10,589 bases of DNA. Origin: Bifidobacterium breve (lineage in GTDB: Bacteria > Bacteroidota > Bacteroidia > Cytophagales > UBA9547). Positions 5,931 through 10,589 of the stretch are shown here, piece after piece (positions within the stretch are counted from its first letter, which is position 1; every line of letters begins with the position of its first letter). Where the stretch lies: assembly GCA_943325655.2 (NCBI GenBank), contig CALPQG020000054.1, positions 1 to 10,589 of the forward strand. The letters run 5' to 3'. Made by a program: the position numbers and the translations under genes. The notes beneath the pieces are model-generated. The model searched no databases. It had not been told where the DNA came from and saw only the letters and a program-made list of their open reading frames with translations.

Positions 5931-6839
5931 ATGAAAAAAAGCCATATACTTGTCGCAATAATAACTTTTGTGATTGTACTTTCTTCCTTGGGTCGTAAAG
6001 AAATCAAAACCATTGCCAAAGCACAAAAAAGTACAGGCCCGCCAGCTTGTTATGCTAAAGAACCACCCAACAATGTAAGTTGTACCATGTCGGGCTGCCA
6101 CTCCGACCATTTGGCTAACACAGGAAATGCATTGCTTTCTTTGGATTTGGGTGATGCAGGCGCTGGATATTCTCCAAATCAAACGTATAACATTAACATC
6201 AACTTGTCAAAAGCAGGCATGTTGAGGGCAGGATTTCAAATCATTGCCGTGCAAGACAATGACCAGCTGAGCAGCCCTGGCACCATCACATTAAGCAATA
6301 AAGCCACCACCCAAACCTTAAATGTGTCAGATACCCATGGTGGCAATTGTGATGCTACCCATAAAACTTGGGTAGAACATACTTTTGCGGGTACTGATGT
6401 AAGTGGGGGAAATACTACCTGGACCTACCAATGGAAAGCGCCTGACACTGATGTAGGCAATATTACTTTTTACCTGGCTGCTTTAGAAGCCAATGACGAC
6501 CAAGACAATTTGGGTGATTATACTTATACCTTAAGTAAAAGTATGGCATTTAACCCGGTGCAAGGGTTGGCTGATTTTTACTTCAACAATATTCGTATTT
6601 ATCCCAATCCAAGTAGTGATGTAGTAAATTTAACCTATAACCATCAAATTACCCTAGATGAAATTGAATTGCTCGATGCCAAAGGGGAATCAAAAAAAGT
6701 GTTAAACAAACAGGCCATACACATGCAAGAGGCAGGGAACATTTCAATTGACCTCAAGGATATAGCTTCAGGAGTGTATTTCATAAAAATAAAAAGCGGA
6801 GGCTCAAGTATTATCAAAAAGGTAGTGCTGATGCAGTAA
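5931..6839 (+). CDS. Choice-of-anchor V domain protein with CX4CH motif and T9SS tail
   Basis: The protein is 302 residues from the ATG at 5931 (MKKSHILVAIITFV signal peptide). A further in-frame ATG at 5877 lies inside the previous gene and is less likely. After the signal come STGPPAC and the motif C51-TMSG-C56-H57, the same CX4CH spacing as the upstream gene. A choice-of-anchor V/reeler-like domain follows (about 62-210) with AGFQIIAVQD, HTFAGTDV and W-x-APDTDVGNITFYLAALEAN. Residues 216-302 are a T9SS type A sorting domain (IYPNPSSDVVNLTY, LLDAKG, ASGVYFIKI, a terminal KKVVLMQ). It should therefore reach the cell surface, unlike its shorter neighbour. The two genes are tandem paralogs, 11 nt apart and surely co-transcribed. 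The gene stops 2 bp from the end of the convergent GTPase gene, with no terminator between. Confidence 0.9.
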   Translation: MKKSHILVAIITFVIVLSSLGRKEIKTIAKAQKSTGPPACYAKEPPNNVSCTMSGCHSDHLANTGNALLSLDLGDAGAGYSPNQTYNININLSKAGMLRAGFQIIAVQDNDQLSSPGTITLSNKATTQTLNVSDTHGGNCDATHKTWVEHTFAGTDVSGGNTTWTYQWKAPDTDVGNITFYLAALEANDDQDNLGDYTYTLSKSMAFNPVQGLADFYFNNIRIYPNPSSDVVNLTYNHQITLDEIELLDAKGESKKVLNKQAIHMQEAGNISIDLKDIASGVYFIKIKSGGSSIIKKVVLMQ

Positions 6840-6841
6840 AA

Positions 6842-7861
6842 TTAGTTAACCATCACCTGATGTAATCCACTTGCTAACATGTCGCGGTTGAGATTTTTTC
6901 CGATAATTACCAAAGATGATTCCCTTAATTCTCCATCGGCCCAATCGCCACCAGAAACTGCTACATGCTGGTTATATACGGATTGAAAAATCAATTTCTT
7001 GTCAAAATCAGCCACATTTAAAATCCCTTTCATCCTGTAAATACTGTCAGGATTGATATTCAACATCATGTTTACCCACATTTCAAACCGCATAAAATCT
7101 ACAGGTGCTGTAAAACTAAAAGAATGGCTGTGTACGGTTTGGTGCTTAGGTTTTGAAAGCAAATAACTGCTGTTATGAACTGATTGATTGGCGAGTGTAA
7201 ATTGTCCTGTGCTGAAATTTTTCTTGGCTTTCACCAAACTGGATTTCAACACTTCCGATGCATCAAAAGCATTGATATTTAAAAGGTTGATTTCATTTAC
7301 CTTTCCAAATGCTGTATGATAAACGTTTGCCTGATCATTAATTTTTGCCACAATATTTTTAACCACATCCAATTGGTATTGCTCCACTTTGTCAATTTTA
7401 TTGATCAAAATGATATCTGCCAAAGCAATTTGTTTTACTGCCTCGTCTTGCTGTTCCAGTTGTTGTTCTACAAATTGTGCATCCACCAAAGTTACAATGG
7501 CATTCAGGTTAAAATATTGTTGTACCTGCTCATCAGTGATAAAATTCAATGCCACCGGCCCAGGATCGGCCATGCCTGTGGTTTCAATAATTAAATGGTC
7601 AATGGTTTCTTCGTTTTCAATCAACTGGGATAAAACTTTCAGCAAGTCTTCGTTCAGGTTACAACAGATACAACCATTAGACAACTCAAAAATTTTAGCA
7701 TCAAGACCGACTACCAAAGCCTTGTCTACACCAATTTCCCCAAATTCATTTTCAATCACTACCAGTTTTTTTGCAGGATTTTCGGCAATAATTTGATTGA
7801 GCAAGGTTGTTTTACCAGCTCCTAAAAAGCCAGTAAGTATGGTAACAGGTATTCGTTTCAA
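6842..7861 (-). CDS. CobW/COG0523-family GTPase, putative metal chaperone
   Basis: The 339-residue protein has the full G3E GTPase set: Walker A GFLGAGKTT (11-19), ENEFGEIGVD (37-46), the metal-site motif C64-I-C66-C67, ETTGMADPGPV (93-103) and NKID (154-157). A CobW C-terminal domain follows (about 247-337) with MKGIL, W307 and LVIIGKNLN. The CxCC motif in this family binds Zn or related ions and couples metal transfer to GTP hydrolysis. Without cobalamin or nitrile hydratase genes nearby, zinc homeostasis is the most likely role. That is supported by a Zur-box-like sequence in its promoter, but it is inference. The start is TTG at 7861, because it yields the canonical MKRIPVTILTGF and a TAA lies 2 codons upstream. 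A nearby ATG at 7874 is out of frame. The gene is convergent with the choice-of-anchor V operon. Confidence 0.93.
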   Translation of the reverse strand: MKRIPVTILTGFLGAGKTTLLNQIIAENPAKKLVVIENEFGEIGVDKALVVGLDAKIFELSNGCICCNLNEDLLKVLSQLIENEETIDHLIIETTGMADPGPVALNFITDEQVQQYFNLNAIVTLVDAQFVEQQLEQQDEAVKQIALADIILINKIDKVEQYQLDVVKNIVAKINDQANVYHTAFGKVNEINLLNINAFDASEVLKSSLVKAKKNFSTGQFTLANQSVHNSSYLLSKPKHQTVHSHSFSFTAPVDFMRFEMWVNMMLNINPDSIYRMKGILNVADFDKKLIFQSVYNQHVAVSGGDWADGELRESSLVIIGKNLNRDMLASGLHQVMVN

Positions 7862-7937
7862 AATAATTTAGCATTTTATAACCTGTAAACTTATATAAAA
7901 AAAGACTTGAGTACAAACATTAAAAACAATTATTATA

Positions 7938-7964
7938 CAAATTTATCTTCGTATAATATAACAA
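7938..7964 (-). promoter_or_regulatory. Bacteroidota-type promoter of the CobW-family gene
   Basis: On the minus strand TAAATTTG (7945-7938) matches the TAnnTTTG -7 element exactly. A TTG (7964-7962) lies 16 nt upstream, just under the usual 17-23 spacing for the -33 element. The predicted leader is about 70 nt. Confidence 0.6.
7949..7963. promoter_or_regulatory. Zur-box-like palindrome inside the promoter
   Basis: TCGTATAATATAACA agrees at 13 of 15 positions with TGTTATAATATAACA, the core of the zinc-repressor (Zur) site as I recall it from Proteobacteria. It lies between the -33 and -7 elements of the CobW-family gene, where a repressor would block transcription. The flanks do not extend the consensus, and the region is very AT-rich, so chance is possible. 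Confidence 0.35.
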
Positions 7965-7966
7965 CC

Positions 7967-8009
7967 ATAAATAGTACTTTACCGCTCAAGCAAAACAAAT
8001 ACTATTTAT
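7967..8009. repeat. 10-bp inverted repeat with 23-nt spacer
   Basis: ATAAATAGTA (7967-7976) and TACTATTTAT (8000-8009) are exact reverse complements. They lie directly upstream of the CobW-family promoter. They could be a two-site operator or the base of a long-loop hairpin. Function is unknown. Confidence 0.45.
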
Positions 8010-8340
8010 CCAACACAACTCAATTAAAAAATTCAATAATTATATTTGCAAAAAAACAACCTACAAAAACATAAATCAAAAATATTTACATACCACAAAG
8101 CACTATTAAACAATAGATTAAAAGCAAAATCTATCCATAGCAAAAAGCTACACTATCTGTACACAAAAATAACATTCCTAGTAAAAAACTATATCTCATT
8201 ATCCATAAAAATATTACTATCCAAACCCTCATTACCCTTTCACTTCAACAAAGCATTAAACTGACATCAATAAAACACAAAAAAACATCCTAACACTCAA
8301 CATAAGTATCAACCCAAAGTAGTCTTCAATATTCATTTTA
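7981..8340. other. Long G-poor non-coding tract in the divergent gap
   Basis: The 549-nt gap 7862-8410 lies between the minus-strand GTPase and the plus-strand stress-protein operon. In 7981-8340 I count 15 G and 81 C in 360 plus-strand bases, a strong strand skew. A 72-codon frame at 8046-8264 is Lys/Asn/Ser-rich with no family look. With so little G, TAG and TGA stops are rare, so such frames arise by chance. A weak TAATTTG at 8382-8388 is the only promoter-like signal before 8411. A plus-strand transcript here would be unusually unstructured. Confidence 0.6.
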
Positions 8341-8410
8341 AACTAAAGACCTTTTACATATTAAATTTCAATAAAACATTGTAATTTGCTATGCCTAAAA
8401 ATTATTTCTT

Positions 8411-9286
8411 ATGTCGGATTTTAAAATTGCACCGATACCATTTGAAAAAATCGCTGTTGCGATAACATTATCACCTCGGGTTGAAGAGTTGGTTTGTGAA
8501 GGATTTTATTTTGCCCAATCATTCAAAGCAAAACTTTACTTCATACACATTGGCAACCAACCCGATAGCGAAAAACTACAAGCTATCATTGACAAACATA
8601 ACCTTCAAGATATTCCGTTTGAATTTATTAGTCAGGAAGGAGAAATCGTTGAAGCCTTGCTCACCATCACCAAATACCTTCGGGTTGATTTGTTAATTGC
8701 AGGGGCACTTCAAAAAGAAAGTCCCTGGAGATACATCATGGGATCAATTTCAAGACGCATTTGCAGAAAAGCCAAATGTTCAGTACTGATGCTCAATGAG
8801 CCTTCACTCCAACCCAAAGGTTTTTCAAACATGGTTGTCAACTGCATCGATCACCCAAAAACACCTATGACCATAGACAGTGCTGTTTATATTTCCAACA
8901 TCTTAAAAGTAAGCAAATTAACCTTATTGAAAGAAGATGAATTGCATGCCATGACAACTTTAGCCGTAGCCAATGCAAGCGAAGACGAACTGTCTGACCG
9001 TCAACTAAACCAACACATTGAAGAGCAAAAAGTATTTGATGCCTTACATTTAAAACATCATTTTAATGGTTTAAATGTAAATTTCAAATCGTTAAAAGGG
9101 AAACCAGGAAAAGAAATCACCAACTTTGCGCGCGAAGAACATGCTGATTTGCTTGTTGTAAATTCTCCTGACCAGGAACCAGGTTTGTTGAACCGCCTGT
9201 TTCCGCATGGACTTGAACTCGCCCTAGAAGACTTACCATGTAGTTTGTTAATCATTCACTCCCGCAACGCCACCGTCAATGCCTAA
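8411..9286 (+). CDS. Tandem universal stress protein (UspA-type, two domains)
   Basis: This 291-residue protein consists of two Usp folds. Domain 1 (about residues 8-128) has IAVAITLS, the strand LYFIHIG, then VDLLIAG, then IMGSISRRICRKAKCSVLML. The GS (111-112) corresponds to the end of the ATP-binding G-x2-G-x9-G-[ST] motif, but the middle glycine is missing, so nucleotide binding may be weak. Domain 2 (about 138-287) has a beta strand MVVNCID, GKEITNFAREEHADLLVVNS and LEDLPCSLLIIHSRN. Its phosphate loop is degenerate (LNRLFPHG). It is a soluble cytosolic protein. Its stop overlaps the antiporter start by 8 nt (ATGCCTAA), so the two are translationally coupled. Pairing of Usp with CPA2 antiporters is seen in other bacteria and suggests that it senses or tunes the transporter; that is inference. 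Confidence 0.9.
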   Translation: MSDFKIAPIPFEKIAVAITLSPRVEELVCEGFYFAQSFKAKLYFIHIGNQPDSEKLQAIIDKHNLQDIPFEFISQEGEIVEALLTITKYLRVDLLIAGALQKESPWRYIMGSISRRICRKAKCSVLMLNEPSLQPKGFSNMVVNCIDHPKTPMTIDSAVYISNILKVSKLTLLKEDELHAMTTLAVANASEDELSDRQLNQHIEEQKVFDALHLKHHFNGLNVNFKSLKGKPGKEITNFAREEHADLLVVNSPDQEPGLLNRLFPHGLELALEDLPCSLLIIHSRNATVNA

Positions 9287-10544
9287 ATTAGTCCATTCAG
9301 AAGTTATTAATTTATTGCTGACCTTTGCCTTACTTTTACTTTCGGGTAGAATATTGGGTGAAATGTTTCGTAAACTCAAACAACCAATCGTTATCGGGGA
9401 AATCCTTGCTGGAATTATACTTGGACCAACCATTTTAGGGCAATTGTTGCCAGAAACATTTGATTTCTTTTTCCCAAAAAACAACGTTGCCATTGCCATT
9501 GATGGCTTTACCAAAGTGGCCGTTATCCTATTGCTTTTTGTAGCCGGACTTGAAGTTGATTTGGACATGGTCATCAGTCAAACCAAAAAAGCCTTGTACA
9601 TCAGTTTGTCGAGTATCTTAATTCCCTTTGCAATTGGTTTTGTGTGCGCCTGGTATTTCCCTGGTTTTTTCGGTTTAAAAGACGCCAATTCTCAGCTGGT
9701 ATTTTCTCTATTTCTGGGCATAGCCTTGTCCATTTCCGCCTTACCGGTTATCGCCAAAATACTCATTGACACCAACTTACTACGAACACAAGTAGGCGTA
9801 CTCATTATTTCAGCAGCCATGGTGGATGATGTCATTGGCTGGTTGGTATTCTCCGTGGTGTTGAGCATGATCAATGAAGGGCATGGAAATTTCCATGTAT
9901 CTTACACGCTTGGAATGACTGTTGGTTATGTAATCACCATGCTGACCGTTGGCAAATTTGTACTGAACAAAATCCTTCCCTGGATCAATAAATCATTGTC
10001 ATTCCCCGGCGGAATTTTATCCCTTTCCATTTCATTCTGTTTGTTGGCCGCAGCCTTTACAGAATACATTGGCATTCATGCCATATTTGGCGCTTTCATC
10101 TTCGGTGTAGCTTTGGGCGATTCAAAACATTTTACAGAAAGAGCCAAAGAAATTGTATACCACTTTGTGAATAATATTTTTGCACCTTTGTTTTTTGTAA
10201 CGATAGGCTTGAAAGTAAACTTCATAGAACATTTCGATTTGAGCCTTACCCTATTTGTCTTGTTAATTTCATTTATGGGAAAAATTGTTGGTGGCGGCTT
10301 AGGAGCAAAATTTGGTGGCATGAGTTGGGCCGAATCTGCAGCCGTAGGGTTTGGATTAAATGCCAGAGGCGCCATGGAAATCATCCTCGGGATGCTGGCT
10401 TTAGAAGCAGGAATCATTGGCAATGAAATGTTTGTTGCCCTTGTAATCATGGCATTGACCACAAGTATGGCCGCAGGGCCATTGCTCAAGTTTTTTATGT
10501 TGAAAAATAAAATCAACTTGAGAAATGAACTGATGAACCATTAA
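9279..10544 (+). CDS. CPA2-type cation:proton antiporter (Na+/H+ exchanger domain)
   Basis: This 421-residue, strongly hydrophobic protein has about 12-13 membrane helices and the PF00999 layout. An early QPIVIGEILAGIILGP block (35-50) is followed by LLLFVAGLEVDL (84-95) and SISALPVIAKIL (151-162), the unwound-helix region. The ion-binding pair D183-D184 lies in MVDDVIGW. NARGAMEI (361-368) carries the conserved Arg and Glu of the late core helix. The double aspartate suits an electrogenic Na+/H+-type exchanger, but K+ cannot be excluded. There is no C-terminal TrkA/RCK domain; the chain ends soon after the last helix, so regulation must come from elsewhere, perhaps the co-encoded Usp protein. 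The length is normal for single-domain members. The start ATG lies inside the end of the Usp gene. It acts in the inner membrane in pH or ion homeostasis. Confidence 0.93.
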   Translation: MPKLVHSEVINLLLTFALLLLSGRILGEMFRKLKQPIVIGEILAGIILGPTILGQLLPETFDFFFPKNNVAIAIDGFTKVAVILLLFVAGLEVDLDMVISQTKKALYISLSSILIPFAIGFVCAWYFPGFFGLKDANSQLVFSLFLGIALSISALPVIAKILIDTNLLRTQVGVLIISAAMVDDVIGWLVFSVVLSMINEGHGNFHVSYTLGMTVGYVITMLTVGKFVLNKILPWINKSLSFPGGILSLSISFCLLAAAFTEYIGIHAIFGAFIFGVALGDSKHFTERAKEIVYHFVNNIFAPLFFVTIGLKVNFIEHFDLSLTLFVLLISFMGKIVGGGLGAKFGGMSWAESAAVGFGLNARGAMEIILGMLALEAGIIGNEMFVALVIMALTTSMAAGPLLKFFMLKNKINLRNELMNH

Positions 10545-10574
10545 ATTTATTGTAACAGCCCTTTTCGCCCTTGT

Positions 10575-10589
10575 TGGAGTTATTCTCCA
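10575..10589 (+). terminator. Hairpin at the window edge after the antiporter
   Basis: TGGAG (10575-10579) and CTCCA (10585-10589) pair around TTATT, 31 nt after the antiporter stop. The window ends at the last base of the stem, so any T-run that follows cannot be seen. The remaining bases 10545-10574 show no gene. Confidence 0.35.

Noticed and set aside
7389..7796. 135-codon plus-strand frame opposite the CobW-family gene
   Set aside because: It lies fully antisense to a gene with intact GTPase motifs, and its Ser/Cys-rich product is what the reverse reading of that gene gives.
7859..7874. ATG at 7874 as start of the CobW-family gene
   Set aside because: It is in a different frame from the GTPase. 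Using it would need a frameshift, whereas TTG at 7861 gives the canonical N-terminus.
8046..8264. 72-codon open frame in the gap before the Usp gene
   Set aside because: Lys/Asn/Ser-rich with no recognisable fold. The tract has almost no G, which removes TAG and TGA stops and lets frames of this size appear by chance.
8382..8388. TAATTTG as promoter of the Usp-antiporter operon
   Set aside because: It is one base short of the TAnnTTTG spacing and has no TTG at a proper distance; mentioned only as a weak signal.
8391..8399. ATGCCTAAA upstream of the Usp gene, identical to the first 9 nt of the antiporter gene
   Set aside because: It is out of frame with the Usp start at 8411 and only 9 nt long, so most likely chance.
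10076..10516. 146-codon minus-strand frame opposite the antiporter
   Set aside because: Antisense shadow of the well-supported antiporter; no family motifs and no promoter.

Overview
The window looks like a chromosomal segment of a Bacteroidota bacterium. The evidence is low G+C, no Shine-Dalgarno-like sequences before the starts, Bacteroidota-type TAnnTTTG promoter elements, two secreted proteins with C-terminal type IX secretion (T9SS type A) sorting domains, and choice-of-anchor V proteins. No tRNA, rRNA, CRISPR array or complete insertion sequence was found.

Left part (1-2960): an accessory-looking patch. Two paralogous, membrane-anchored small proteins with four conserved cysteines and a terminal PPxC lie at its edges, pointing outward (181-564 on minus, 2583-2960 on plus). 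Between them are a small unrecognised minus-strand gene (688-927) and a mobile-type AAA/DUF4143 ATPase (1252-2418). A 52-nt leader is duplicated upstream of the two minus-strand genes. A near-perfect 47-bp palindrome sits in the divergent gap before the ATPase.

Middle part (3056-6839): secreted proteins. A 717-residue protein with about 14 propeller-blade repeats and a T9SS tail ends in a strong terminator. It is followed by a two-gene operon of choice-of-anchor V proteins that both carry an unusual CX4CH haem-type motif. The second of these also has a T9SS tail and converges on the next gene with a 2-bp gap.

Right part (6842-10589): a minus-strand COG0523/CobW-family GTPase (TTG start) of the metal-chaperone type, with a good promoter and a Zur-box-like palindrome inside it. 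Next comes a 549-nt gap whose plus strand has almost no G. Last is a translationally coupled pair: a tandem-domain universal stress protein and a CPA2-type cation:proton antiporter that overlap by 8 nt, probably one ion or pH homeostasis unit.

The best candidates for something undescribed are the 4-Cys/PPxC small proteins with their shared promoter core, the CX4CH secreted pair, the palindrome before the DUF4143 ATPase, and the possible Zur control of the CobW-type GTPase.
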